From NCBI GenBank assembly GCA_021780095.1, contig JAJXZK010000320.1, positions 1-31,901 of the forward strand: DNA of 31,901 bases. The letters run 5' to 3'. The notes below the pieces were generated by a model that was not told where the DNA came from, ran no database searches, and saw nothing but the letters and a program-made list of their open reading frames with translations. This DNA comes from Acidobacteriota bacterium (GTDB taxonomy: Bacteria; Acidobacteriota; Terriglobia; Terriglobales; Acidobacteriaceae). Below, piece by piece: positions 15,941-24,003 of the stretch. Positions within the stretch are counted from its first letter, which is position 1. Each line of letters starts with the position of its first letter. A program made the translations under genes and the position numbers.

Positions 15941-17668
15941 ATGAGTGCAATACGAGCCATGGACGCCGCTTCTCCCAACCCCGCACCGCAGGCATCCGCG
16001 AGTCCGGGGCCTGGAGGTGCCGAGCCCGGCCATCCATTTGCGGAGGTTATGCGGTCGGCAGTCTCTCCGGTGCAGACGGCAAAGAGAGGTTCCGATCCCC
16101 GGAGATCCTCGGGCGCTTCGCACCCACAGGTCAATCGAGCCAGCATCGCATCCGGAACTCAACCGCATCGCGTGGAAGGATCGTTGTACAAGTCGTCTGA
16201 TCAAACTCCGAATGGCAATCCCGCAAAGCGCGCGTCGAATCAGGATGGCCAGAGCGCGAACCCATTGGGAAGGGTCACTTCATCGTCCGCGGCTCCCGAT
16301 GCAGTCGCTCCATCGCTGGCGGACCGCCAAGCGCAGTCATCGATTCCGGTCACTGCAGTTGAGGGTCAATCAAACGCGGTCATACCGCAGCGGACCTGCA
16401 CCGCCGCCAAGCAGGCCGGGAGTTCGCCGTCTCAGACAGTGCGGAAGCCATCTGGTTCTGTGAAGGAAGTGAATCGGAGTCAGTCCGCTTCGATCTCTCC
16501 TACGGTTGCGACGGCGGCCTCACTCACAGTTGCTTCTGTCTCGGCGATCATGCCGAATATTCCGGTTGTGAAATTGTCGGCAGCAGCGCCAACCGGTCCG
16601 AGTACCGCGACGGCGTCTACATTCCGAGCGAAAGCCATCGACGCTCACATCGTGGCCAGGGATGCCCCGCCCACAAATTCGGTGGCGGCGTCGGGAGTCC
16701 CCACAAACGACAAACACGGCGCGATCTCGAATCCTGCAACCGCAGAGAATACGATGGCAACATCGGCGGCGAATCAGAATAGCGGACACGACGGTATCGG
16801 AGCAGGTCAGCAAGCTACCGTTACAGACGGAACTTCGGCGCAGGCGTTCACGAACCGTATCTCAAATTTATCCGTCGATGCGAATACGTCTAATGCGGCA
16901 AGTACCGCTGGAGCCGGCAATTCCGCGGCCGCTGCAAAGGATCCAACCGGAACTGCTGGGGATCGAGCGGGAACGTCCATTCACGGCAGCGAGGCTTCGA
17001 AAAGCAGCAGTTTCATCGCCGCGATTCCTACGCTCGCGACAGCTGCGAAAGATTTGCCGAGTCCGCATACAAATCCTGCGGACTCGGGCGTTAGATTGCA
17101 TGACAGCTCCAGCGTTTTTGCCGCCGGCAGTAACTCTGGCGCAACTGGAAGTTCTTTCCAGTCGAAGCCAAGTTCCACACCGGTCCAAACCACAACTGCG
17201 GATGCATTTACAGCCCTGGACAGCGCGGCTGCCAGTGAGCGCGGAGTCTTGCTGCACGCCGCACCGCATCAGGTTGCAGTCGGAGTCTCCGATCCGTCGC
17301 TGGGTTGGGTCGAGGTGCGGGCGGAGAGAGTTTCTGGACAGATCGCAGCCGCGTTGACCACCAACTCGGCTGCCAGCCACGCGGCTCTGACCTCTGTGCT
17401 GCCAACCATGGCGACGTATCTGCAAGAGCACCACTCTGGCGTGCATCAGGTGCATGTGGAAACATCGTTGGCGGGCAGACAGGCCGGAACCGGATCGCAG
17501 GGACAAGCCTCGTCGCAAAACCAGGGTCACACCGCTCCCGACCAACTTATGGTGGCCAATGCCGCCACGAATTCCTGGAACGCTGTACCGGTTGTAAGCG
17601 CAGCACTGGCGACGGGCCAACGAAATAACTCTATCCACGAAGGGCATCACTTCAGCATTCGCGCGTAA
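15941..17668 (+). CDS. fliK: FliK-like hook-length control protein
   Basis: FliK measures hook length and switches export specificity through FlhB. The 575-residue protein is rich in Ala, Ser, Thr and Asn over residues 1-440, as expected of the extended ruler part. The C-terminal domain is recognisable: HQVAVGVSDPSLGWVEVRAE, then VSGQIAAALTTNSAASHAAL and a helix before VHQVHVETS, the FliK pattern of a P-x-x-LG-x-V strand followed by sampling helices. No ribosome site is clear before the ATG at 15941; an in-frame ATG at 15959 is an alternative. Its place between fliJ and flgD is the classical one. The gene starts a new unit behind a strong sigma-54 match. Confidence 0.82.
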   Translation: MSAIRAMDAASPNPAPQASASPGPGGAEPGHPFAEVMRSAVSPVQTAKRGSDPRRSSGASHPQVNRASIASGTQPHRVEGSLYKSSDQTPNGNPAKRASNQDGQSANPLGRVTSSSAAPDAVAPSLADRQAQSSIPVTAVEGQSNAVIPQRTCTAAKQAGSSPSQTVRKPSGSVKEVNRSQSASISPTVATAASLTVASVSAIMPNIPVVKLSAAAPTGPSTATASTFRAKAIDAHIVARDAPPTNSVAASGVPTNDKHGAISNPATAENTMATSAANQNSGHDGIGAGQQATVTDGTSAQAFTNRISNLSVDANTSNAASTAGAGNSAAAAKDPTGTAGDRAGTSIHGSEASKSSSFIAAIPTLATAAKDLPSPHTNPADSGVRLHDSSSVFAAGSNSGATGSSFQSKPSSTPVQTTTADAFTALDSAAASERGVLLHAAPHQVAVGVSDPSLGWVEVRAERVSGQIAAALTTNSAASHAALTSVLPTMATYLQEHHSGVHQVHVETSLAGRQAGTGSQGQASSQNQGHTAPDQLMVANAATNSWNAVPVVSAALATGQRNNSIHEGHHFSIRA

Positions 17669-17706
17669 ACATCGTACCGAAGGATCGACGGAAAGGAAGC
17701 ACTAAA

Positions 17707-18372
17707 ATGAGTCTTCTGCTTGGCATTTTGGATCACGTGAAACAGGCTGTCACGTCACCATTCGAATCGAAGTCGCAGCCACAAGCGCAGGCAAAGGGAG
17801 TGAAGGCGTTCGCATCCTCCAGTTCCGGGAAGGCGGCAGCAGCGAGCGGATCTCCAAACCAGGCGACGATCACGGCGAACGATTTCCTGACGCTGCTGGT
17901 CACTGAGATTCAGAATCAGGATCCGACGACGCAGACCGATCCGATGCAATACATTACGCAATTGGTCGGGGTCAACAGCCTGGAACAACTGGTCCAGATC
18001 AATCAGACGCTGACCACGGCAACAGGAAGCGCCACGCCTACGGGAGCTGCCGCCAGCACTCCATCCCAGGCCGCGCCCACGGCGGCCGCAGCGAAAAGCG
18101 CAGTGACATCTAGGGCCGCCGTCCCCGCAATCGCCGGCCATTCTCTACCATTGGGAAGCCACGTGCAGCTGCCGCCATCTGCCGATACCGCCGTGGCCAA
18201 TGCGTTTACGCATGCCTCCACATTGCCGACCCAGGCGCTCGCGCCCAGTCAGGTTCCGCTCAGCCCAGCGGTGATGCGGGCCTTACAGCAATCCATACCC
18301 GGGGCAGCCTTCACTGGTTCCTCACCCTTACCAGCCGCAGGTCAGACAGGAACAGGCGGCACAGTTCGATGA
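17707..18372 (+). CDS. flgD: FlgD hook-assembly scaffold, shortened form
   Basis: FlgD caps the growing hook. The conserved FlgD N-terminal block is clear at about residues 55-105 (TANDFLTLLVTEIQNQDPTT, then QTDPMQYITQLVGVNSLEQL). Beyond it the 221-residue protein is only Ala/Thr/Pro/Ser-rich sequence with no sign of the FlgD Tudor and Ig-like domains (a FlgD ~Ig pattern such as a G-x-W/Y-x-F-x-W-x-G strand is absent). Some phyla have such minimal FlgD proteins. GGAAAGGAAG precedes the ATG. It lies between fliK and flgE, which fits hook assembly. Confidence 0.85.
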   Translation: MSLLLGILDHVKQAVTSPFESKSQPQAQAKGVKAFASSSSGKAAAASGSPNQATITANDFLTLLVTEIQNQDPTTQTDPMQYITQLVGVNSLEQLVQINQTLTTATGSATPTGAAASTPSQAAPTAAAAKSAVTSRAAVPAIAGHSLPLGSHVQLPPSADTAVANAFTHASTLPTQALAPSQVPLSPAVMRALQQSIPGAAFTGSSPLPAAGQTGTGGTVR

Positions 18373-18443
18373 CGCGCTAGGAATGCATTGCGGCACAGTC
18401 GAATCGAAGATCACCACAATCAAGCACTTCCAGGAGAAATCTC

Positions 18444-19679
18444 ATGGCTTCCTTTTCCATTCCATTGACCGGACTGAACGCGGATCAAACCGAACTCAAC
18501 ACCATCGCGAATAACATTTCCAATCTGAATACGACCGGCTTCAAGTCTCAATCGACTTCGTTTGAAGACTTGTTTTATCAGCAGGTGGGTTCGTCCGGTT
18601 CCGGGGATCCGGTCCTGGCGGGTCAAGGTGTGAAGGTGGCCTCCAATTCCACAAACTTTACGCCCGGCAGCATCAATACGGCTGCGGGCAGTCCCAGCGA
18701 TGTTGCGTTGACCGGCAATGGTTTTTTTGTGCTGAATAACGGCGGAACTCCGGCCTACACTCGCGCCGGAGATTTTCAAACGGATCAGAACGGAAATCTG
18801 ACAAGTGTGGACGGACTGGCGGTGATGGGCTATCCCGCTAGCAATGGGGTGGTCAACACGAATGCGCCGCTGGCCTCGATTCAGATTCCCCTCGGGGCCA
18901 CCCAGCGGCCGCAGGCTACAACGAACTTCGCCTTGAATGCGACCAACTTGAATGCCAGCTCCGCCGTCGGGACAGTGGTTCCGGCCCAAGTCACGGTGTA
19001 CGATTCGCTCGGACAAAGCCACGTCGCCACCGTGAATTTCACCAACCAGGGCGGCAACAGCTGGAGCTATGCCATCTCGCTTCCCGCCGCTGATTACTCC
19101 GGCGCAACCGCCAACACAACAGGTACCCTCACGTTTGACAGCAATGGAAAACTCACAGCTCCCGCCGCCGATGTATCGGGCATCAGCTTCGGCACTCTGG
19201 CGGATGGCGCCAGCAATCTCAACTTCAGCTGGAACCTGTACGATGCCAACAACAATCCGACACTGACTCAGGTGGCGTCCCCGTCGACGGTAGGCAGCAC
19301 CACGCAGAATGGATATTCGAGTGGAAGCTATCAGGGATTCAATGTCGGTTCCGACGGAACCATCTCGGTGCAATTCTCGAATGGTCAGACCCAGGCCGTC
19401 GGTCAATTGGCGGTCGCCACGGTAAATAATGAACAGGGCATGGCGCGACTGGGCAACAACAATTTTGCGGCTACGCTGGCCTCCGGCCAGGCGACCGTGG
19501 GCGTTGCCGGCACGGGCGGACGTGGCACCATGGAGGGCGGAGCGTTGGAGGGGTCCAATGTCGATATCTCCAGTGAGTTTTCCAACCTGATCGTGGCGCA
19601 AAGCGCTTATGAAGCCAACGCAAAATCAGTGACAACGTTCAATACGGTCACCCAGGACACCATCAACATGATTCGGTAG
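18444..19679 (+). CDS. flgE: FlgE hook protein
   Basis: FlgE is the subunit of the flexible hook. The 411-residue protein begins with the rod/hook motif (LNTIANNISNLNTTGFKSQS) and has the DVALTGNGFFVL segment shared by FlgE, FlgF and FlgG. A variable Asn/Thr/Ser-rich middle follows, and the C-terminal SNVDISSEFSNLIVAQSAYE, then NAKSVTTFNTVTQDTINMIR, is diagnostic of hook proteins. AGGAGAAA precedes the ATG. The length matches FlgE rather than the shorter FlgF/FlgG. Three inverted repeats follow its stop. Confidence 0.96.
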   Translation: MASFSIPLTGLNADQTELNTIANNISNLNTTGFKSQSTSFEDLFYQQVGSSGSGDPVLAGQGVKVASNSTNFTPGSINTAAGSPSDVALTGNGFFVLNNGGTPAYTRAGDFQTDQNGNLTSVDGLAVMGYPASNGVVNTNAPLASIQIPLGATQRPQATTNFALNATNLNASSAVGTVVPAQVTVYDSLGQSHVATVNFTNQGGNSWSYAISLPAADYSGATANTTGTLTFDSNGKLTAPAADVSGISFGTLADGASNLNFSWNLYDANNNPTLTQVASPSTVGSTTQNGYSSGSYQGFNVGSDGTISVQFSNGQTQAVGQLAVATVNNEQGMARLGNNNFAATLASGQATVGVAGTGGRGTMEGGALEGSNVDISSEFSNLIVAQSAYEANAKSVTTFNTVTQDTINMIR

Positions 19680-19699
19680 ATCATCGCTTCGGCGGATTT

Positions 19700-19730
19700 G
19701 GGCGAAGTTGCGTACCCGCAGGCTTCGCCC
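19700..19730 (+). terminator. Hairpin after flgE, possible terminator
   Basis: GGGCGAAG pairs with CTTCGCCC (8 bp). The inner bases can extend the stem with two G-T pairs and GCG/CGC around a TACC loop, with one bulged A. It lies 20 bases after the flgE stop. No T-run follows, so termination is not certain. Confidence 0.4.
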
Positions 19731-19811
19731 CGGTATCCAGACCATGCTTTCGACCGCTCGGTCGAGAACATTAGAAAATCTAAGAACTTTCTTAGCCTGC
19801 CGATCCTCCAT

Positions 19812-19827
19812 TGGTTCCATTCCTGCA
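19812..19827 (+). promoter_or_regulatory. Candidate sigma-54 promoter for the fliN-fliO-fliP unit
   Basis: TGGTTCCATTCCTGCA has GG at 19813-19814, a 10-base spacer and GC at 19825-19826, with the same CTGCA as the fliK promoter. The -24 part fits less well (TGGTTCC against TGGCACG). It lies about 157 bases before the short fliN gene. Confidence 0.4.
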
Positions 19828-19983
19828 CATCTTTCGATTGTTATGACGATTGCGCGCGCATCGAACCTTGTCGAATCCGTGTCGATTGAATCGTTCCCTT
19901 GCAATCGATCCCGGGCAGGTGCGAAGAAGCGTTTCAATCGGTCATCCGATCCCGACCTGAACGAGATGCCGCAGGCATAAAGG

Positions 19984-20340
19984 ATGCAGCCCATGGAAGC
20001 ATTGCAGGAACCCGCCCCGCCGCAGAACGAAGCAGCGGCCGGCAGTTTCTTTGCGCACGGCGATGCGCCACAGCTTGAGACTCCGCAACCTTTACCCGCG
20101 ATTTCCAAGCGCAATGCGTGGCCGGCAGTCGAGTGGTTGCCGATTCAATTGGAGGTGGCATTGCCGGTGGTCCGTTTTTGCGTGCGAGATTTACTCGCCC
20201 TCGCCGCCGGTCAAGTTATTCCTACAGCCTGGTCGAGTGGCGAGGATCTTCCGCTTGCTATTGAAGACGTGCAGTTGGCCTGGGTGGAAATGGAAGTCGT
20301 GGATCAGGCGATGGCGATTCGGATTACGCGGCTGTTGTGA
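19984..20340 (+). CDS. fliN: FliN-like motor switch protein (short form)
   Basis: The 118-residue product has a poorly conserved N-terminal half and a C-terminal SpoA/FliN domain at about 50-118 (VRDLLALAAGQVIPTAWSSG, then EMEVVDQAMAIRITRLL). The RDLLALAAGQVIP strand-helix matches the LREVLELGPGDVLP pattern seen in the other FliN protein at 28243. FliN forms the lower C-ring with FliM and docks the export ATPase. It is followed by fliO and fliP, the usual fliN-fliO-fliP order. An ATG at 19993 is an alternative start. The domain is divergent: the middle (SSGEDLPLAIEDVQL) lacks the usual PVDLLVNG-type strand. Confidence 0.75.
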   Translation: MQPMEALQEPAPPQNEAAAGSFFAHGDAPQLETPQPLPAISKRNAWPAVEWLPIQLEVALPVVRFCVRDLLALAAGQVIPTAWSSGEDLPLAIEDVQLAWVEMEVVDQAMAIRITRLL

Positions 20341-20398
20341 CGACTTGTGGCTGCGGATGGGCACCACAACAGAGTGGCTAAGTAGAGGACGGGTCGCG

Positions 20399-20836
20399 AT
20401 GGCCAGGGAGATGGTTGCAATGTGGAGGACTGCGAGCGGGCGGGTGGGAGTGCCGGGTCTGGTGTCGCATCAGGACTCCGATGCGATGTGGAATCCCGGA
20501 GATGCAACAACGCCGGAATCTTCCCGATCCAAGTCCGGTTGGCGCGGCTGGATCCCGCCTCTGGAGCGGACGCCGCCGCTGGTGCAGTTCATCGTGCGAG
20601 CCATGGAGTGGTTCAAGGTGAAATGCCGTTCGAGCGCGACTCCGACGCCGCAATTGCGCCTAGTAGGACAATTAGCGCTGGGAGCGAAGCGTCATCTTTC
20701 CCTGGTGGAAGTCGGCGGCGTGCAATTTCTGGTCGGCGGCGGTGTTGAGCACGTCACGGTGATTGTTCCTATTTCAACGGCTGGCATAACCCCGACAGAG
20801 AATCCGCACAATGCAGGGCGGCCGCTTCCGCTATGA
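20399..20836 (+). CDS. fliO: FliO-like flagellar biosynthesis protein
   Basis: FliO assists assembly of the FliP ring. The 145-residue product has the FliO core near its end (LRLVGQLALGAKRHLSLVEV, then GGVQFLVGGGVEHVTVIVPI), the family pattern of L-G-x-K-R-x-L-x-L-V-E-V-G-G. AGAGGAC eight bases upstream supports the ATG at 20399; an ATG at 20357 is less likely. FliO normally has an N-terminal membrane span, but none is evident here: the best candidate is the short PPLVQFIVRAMEWF. The stop overlaps the fliP ATG (ATGA), which strengthens the call. Confidence 0.78.
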   Translation: MAREMVAMWRTASGRVGVPGLVSHQDSDAMWNPGDATTPESSRSKSGWRGWIPPLERTPPLVQFIVRAMEWFKVKCRSSATPTPQLRLVGQLALGAKRHLSLVEVGGVQFLVGGGVEHVTVIVPISTAGITPTENPHNAGRPLPL

Positions 20837-21534
20837 ATCTACCCAGTCTACTTTTGCTGGCGCCGGCTCCGCTGATGGAGCCGACGACGAACGGGCTGCG
20901 CATTGCGGGCAACGGAACGGTTCCCTGGACGATTATTTTTGTCCTGACGTTTCTGACCCTGATTCCGGCGCTGCTTCTTTCGATGACGCCGATGGTCCGC
21001 CTGCTGGTGGTGTTTCATTTTCTGCGGCAGGCATTGGGCACGCAGACCGCGCCGAGCAACCAGGTGTTGATGGGCCTGGGATTGATGATGACCTGGTTCC
21101 TGATGCATCCCGTATTGGTGCAGGTCGATCAGCAAGCTGTCGAGCCTTTTCGCAACGGCCAGATTACTGGCACACAGGCGATTGAGCGCGGAACCCGACC
21201 GCCGGAACTCTACATGCTGCATTACGCCCGGGAAAAGGATCTGGCACTCTTCGCTTCCGCAACTATGGAGAAGCGACCTGCGAAGCCCGAAGACTTGCCT
21301 CTGCGGGTGGTGGTTCCGGCGTACATGTTGTCGGAGCTGAAGGCCGGCTTCCAGATTGGAGCGGTCCTCTTCCTCCCATTTTTATTGGTCGACCTGGTGG
21401 TCGCCTCGATTACGACCGCCATCGGAATGCTGCAATTGCCGCCCGTGGTGATCTCGACTCCATTGAAAATTCTGCTGTTTGTGATGGTGGATGGGTGGAA
21501 CTTGCTGGCGGGCTCGCTATTGAAAAGTTTTTGA
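20833..21534 (+). CDS. fliP: FliP export-gate protein
   Basis: FliP is the main ring subunit of the flagellar export channel. The 233-residue membrane protein starts with a short hydrophobic leader (LPSLLLLAPAPL). It shows the FliP hallmarks WTIIFVLTFLTLIPALLLSM, then TPMVRLLVVFHFLRQALGTQ, the loop PSNQVLMGLGLMMTWFLMHP, and near the end LPPVVISTPLKILLFVMVDG. The length is normal. It is translationally coupled to fliO and is followed by fliQ. Confidence 0.97.
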   Translation: MNLPSLLLLAPAPLMEPTTNGLRIAGNGTVPWTIIFVLTFLTLIPALLLSMTPMVRLLVVFHFLRQALGTQTAPSNQVLMGLGLMMTWFLMHPVLVQVDQQAVEPFRNGQITGTQAIERGTRPPELYMLHYAREKDLALFASATMEKRPAKPEDLPLRVVVPAYMLSELKAGFQIGAVLFLPFLLVDLVVASITTAIGMLQLPPVVISTPLKILLFVMVDGWNLLAGSLLKSF

Positions 21535-21577
21535 GGCCCGATCGCGAGTGACGGCGATCCGCGAAAGGAAATCGTGC

Positions 21578-21847
21578 ATGGGTCCCGACCAGGTGACAGA
21601 ACTCGCGCGGCACTTATTGATGGAGGCCATGCTGCTGAGCGCGCCGCTCCTGTTGGCAGCTGCTGTGATCAGCATCGGCCTGAGCGTGCTTCAAACCTTG
21701 ACCTCCATCCAGGAACAAACCATCACGACGATTCCACGTCTGGCGGCCGTGGCCGTCATGTCGATCGTGGGTATGCCCTGGCTGCTGCGCAACCTGGTGG
21801 GATACACCATTTCGCTGTTTCGCGACTTCCACCGCTTTCTGGGCTGA
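21578..21847 (+). CDS. fliQ: FliQ export-gate protein
   Basis: FliQ packs around the FliP5R1 core of the gate. The start at 21578 gives the usual 89 residues and has AAAGGA eight bases upstream; an in-frame start at 21548 adds ten hydrophilic residues. Two helical hairpin segments are visible (LLLAAAVISIGLSVLQTLTS and the C-terminal PRLAAVAVMSIVGMPWLLRN), with the conserved IQEQTITTIPR between them. Confidence 0.96.
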   Translation: MGPDQVTELARHLLMEAMLLSAPLLLAAAVISIGLSVLQTLTSIQEQTITTIPRLAAVAVMSIVGMPWLLRNLVGYTISLFRDFHRFLG

Positions 21848-21915
21848 TTTCCATGCCAGGGTCGTGGTTCAAGCCGCGAGGCTTTCAAGAATGTTGCTAA
21901 GGAAATAGGAAGGCC

Positions 21916-22683
21916 ATGGCGAACTGGAGCGGATTTATTGCGTCGGGCATTCTGGTGCTGATTCGTGTCAGCGGCCTTATGTTGTTTGTTCCGTTTTTCT
22001 CTTCCGCCGCGATCCCTCGCACCGTCAAGGCAGTTTTCACAGTCGTAGTGGCTGCCCTGCTGACGCCCATCGCCGCTAGTCATCCCGGCGCCGTGCCGGA
22101 ACTGGGTTTGGTATCGATGCTCGGGGAACTAACTACTGGATTGCTGTTTGGCCTGTCTCTCACGCTTCTTATGGAGATGCTGGGTTTCTCCGGTCAACTG
22201 CTGGGATTGCAATTCAGTTTTTCGTTGGTGAATGTGCTTGATCCCAACTCGCCGATCGAAACGCCGTTGATGAGCCAATTGCTCAATACGGTTGGCCTGT
22301 TGGTGTTGCTGGCGGCGGGGCTGGATCGCACGTTGCTCTCCGCGCTGATGCATACCTTCGCCGTGGTTCCGGTGGGTACTGCATGGATGAACACTCGCGC
22401 CGGCTTGACCCTGGTCGAGATGACCAGCGGAGTCTTTCTGGCGGCAGTGCAATTGTCGGCGCCTGTTATTGCCGCGACGCTGCTGGTGGAAGTGGTGGTG
22501 GCGCTGGTCGGTCGAATGTCCCCGCAGCTGCCGGTTTTATTTGTGGGCATTCCCCTCAAGACTCTCATCGGCTACACCGTTCTGGTCGGTTCGCTTGGAG
22601 TATGGCCGCGGTTTATTGAAGCCCGCTTCGACGGATTGCTCAATCAAGGCATGCAACTGGTTCTCGCGGCACATCGGGCGTAG
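21916..22683 (+). CDS. fliR: FliR export-gate protein
   Basis: FliR is the single-copy gate subunit that completes the FliP ring. The 255-residue protein is polytopic, with family segments RVSGLMLFVPFFSSAAIPRT, then ELTTGLLFGLSLTLLMEMLG, the FSFSLVNVLDPNSPIETPLM motif and a C-terminal LPVLFVGIPLKTLIGYTVLV. AGGAAGG lies just before the ATG. It is 68 bases after fliQ and six bases before flhB. Confidence 0.96.
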   Translation: MANWSGFIASGILVLIRVSGLMLFVPFFSSAAIPRTVKAVFTVVVAALLTPIAASHPGAVPELGLVSMLGELTTGLLFGLSLTLLMEMLGFSGQLLGLQFSFSLVNVLDPNSPIETPLMSQLLNTVGLLVLLAAGLDRTLLSALMHTFAVVPVGTAWMNTRAGLTLVEMTSGVFLAAVQLSAPVIAATLLVEVVVALVGRMSPQLPVLFVGIPLKTLIGYTVLVGSLGVWPRFIEARFDGLLNQGMQLVLAAHRA

Positions 22684-22689
22684 GGGCAT

Positions 22690-24003
22690 ATGGCAGGCGA
22701 CAACGGCGACAAAACAGAGAAAGCATCCCCGCGACAGAAACAGAAAGCGCGTGAGCGCGGCGATATGGTGCATAGCCGGGAGCTGACCAGCGCCATCGGC
22801 ATGGGAGGCGGCGTACTTGCCATTGGAATGGTTACGGAACGATTCGCCCTGGGATGGCGCGCGGCGTATGTGCACGTTCTCGATCTGGGAAGTCACCAGG
22901 ATTTGAGCCTGCAAGATGGCGCCGTCGTGAATGATATGGTGCGCGCCTCGGTGTATCAAACCGCATTTCCCGTGTTGGTTGTGTTGGTCGCCGTTTTGGT
23001 GGTCGGCCTGATGGTCGGCATGGCGCAATCGGGAGGATTGCAGTTTCACGGCGAGTCGCTGCAGCCGAAATTTGACCGGCTGTCTCCGGCATCGAATTTG
23101 AAAAATCTGTTCTCGCTGCGCGCATCATCACGGCTGCTCAAGTCTCTGGTACCGGCAACACTTGTGATGATTTTGGGGTGGAACATTTTGCAGCACACTG
23201 TGCTGGCGCTGCCGGTGTTGTCGTTGGTGCAATTGCCGCTGGTGTTCGAAAGCCAATATCGCCTGTTGCTGTCGACCAGCGGCATTCTTCTCTGCTGGTC
23301 GGCTTTGGACTACGTGGTCGAGTGGCGCAGTTGGGAGCAGCGCTTGCGCATGAGCAAAGAAGACATGCGCAAGGAATACAAGGAGATGGAGGGCAATCCG
23401 CAGATTCGCAGTCGCATTCGATCCATCCAGCGACAGATGCGACGCCGCAAACTTCAGGCCGATGTTTCGAAGGCCAGCGTCGTCATCACTAACCCAACCC
23501 ATTACGCAGTCGCGCTGGAATTTAACTTCGAGACCCTGCAGGCGCCCAAGGTGCTGGCCAAAGGCAGAAATCTGATGGCGGCGCGGATCAAGGACGAGGC
23601 ACGCTGGGCCGGAGTTCCCATTGTCGAGAATCCTCCTCTGGCGCGTTCTCTATTTCGTTCCGTCGAGCCGGGACAGTCGATTCCGCATGACCTGTACGCG
23701 GCAGTCGCTGCGATCCTAGCCTTCCTATATCGCCAACAAGTGGAAGTGAAGATGCGCGCCGACGCGCGCGAGCCGCGCCGGTCGCAGCCTCCGCCGCGCC
23801 AGGGGCAGGCCTACCAGGCTCCACGGCTGCGGCTCGGCCAAGGAATAGAAAAATCCAACGAAAACAGGACCGACTTTGGCACGACGGATGCACCAGCTTC
23901 AACAAAAGGTACAACCATGCAGGATGCAACCGATTACGATCCGTCCGCAGACGCCTCTTCCGCGAAGGGACCGGCTGTTGAAGGACCAGGAGCAGGCGAG
24001 TGA
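22690..24003 (+). CDS. flhB: FlhB export-switch protein, with C-terminal extension
   Basis: FlhB cleaves itself to switch export from hook to filament subunits. The N-terminus KTEKASPRQKQKARERGDMV is typical, four membrane spans follow, and the autocleavage motif N268-P269-T270-H271 lies in VVITNPTHYAVALEF. Family members are about 350-380 residues. Here 437 residues end with about 80 polar, Pro/Gly/Asp-rich residues after EPRRSQPPPRQG, which look disordered. The stop overlaps the flhA GTG start (GTGA), so the two gate proteins are coupled. Confidence 0.96.
   Translation: MAGDNGDKTEKASPRQKQKARERGDMVHSRELTSAIGMGGGVLAIGMVTERFALGWRAAYVHVLDLGSHQDLSLQDGAVVNDMVRASVYQTAFPVLVVLVAVLVVGLMVGMAQSGGLQFHGESLQPKFDRLSPASNLKNLFSLRASSRLLKSLVPATLVMILGWNILQHTVLALPVLSLVQLPLVFESQYRLLLSTSGILLCWSALDYVVEWRSWEQRLRMSKEDMRKEYKEMEGNPQIRSRIRSIQRQMRRRKLQADVSKASVVITNPTHYAVALEFNFETLQAPKVLAKGRNLMAARIKDEARWAGVPIVENPPLARSLFRSVEPGQSIPHDLYAAVAAILAFLYRQQVEVKMRADAREPRRSQPPPRQGQAYQAPRLRLGQGIEKSNENRTDFGTTDAPASTKGTTMQDATDYDPSADASSAKGPAVEGPGAGE

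Larger units (their letters stand above)
19680..19983. other. Non-coding gap between flgE and the short fliN, rich in inverted repeats
   Basis: This 304-base gap has no convincing gene; a 90-codon frame across it has no family character and a weak TTG start. It holds three inverted repeats in the first 120 bases: 19700-19730, 19750-19765 (TCGACCG/CGGTCGA) and 19780-19795 (CTAAGAA/TTCTTAG). A candidate sigma-54 promoter lies at 19812. It appears to be the boundary between the hook unit and the export-gate unit. Confidence 0.6.

Noticed and set aside
18420..19601. 393-codon open frame on the minus strand across flgE
   Set aside because: It is the complement of a clear hook gene; its translation is Arg/Gly/His-rich without family features.
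19708..19980. 90-codon frame between flgE and the short fliN
   Set aside because: Weak TTG start, no ribosome site, no recognisable motif, and it runs through three inverted repeats.
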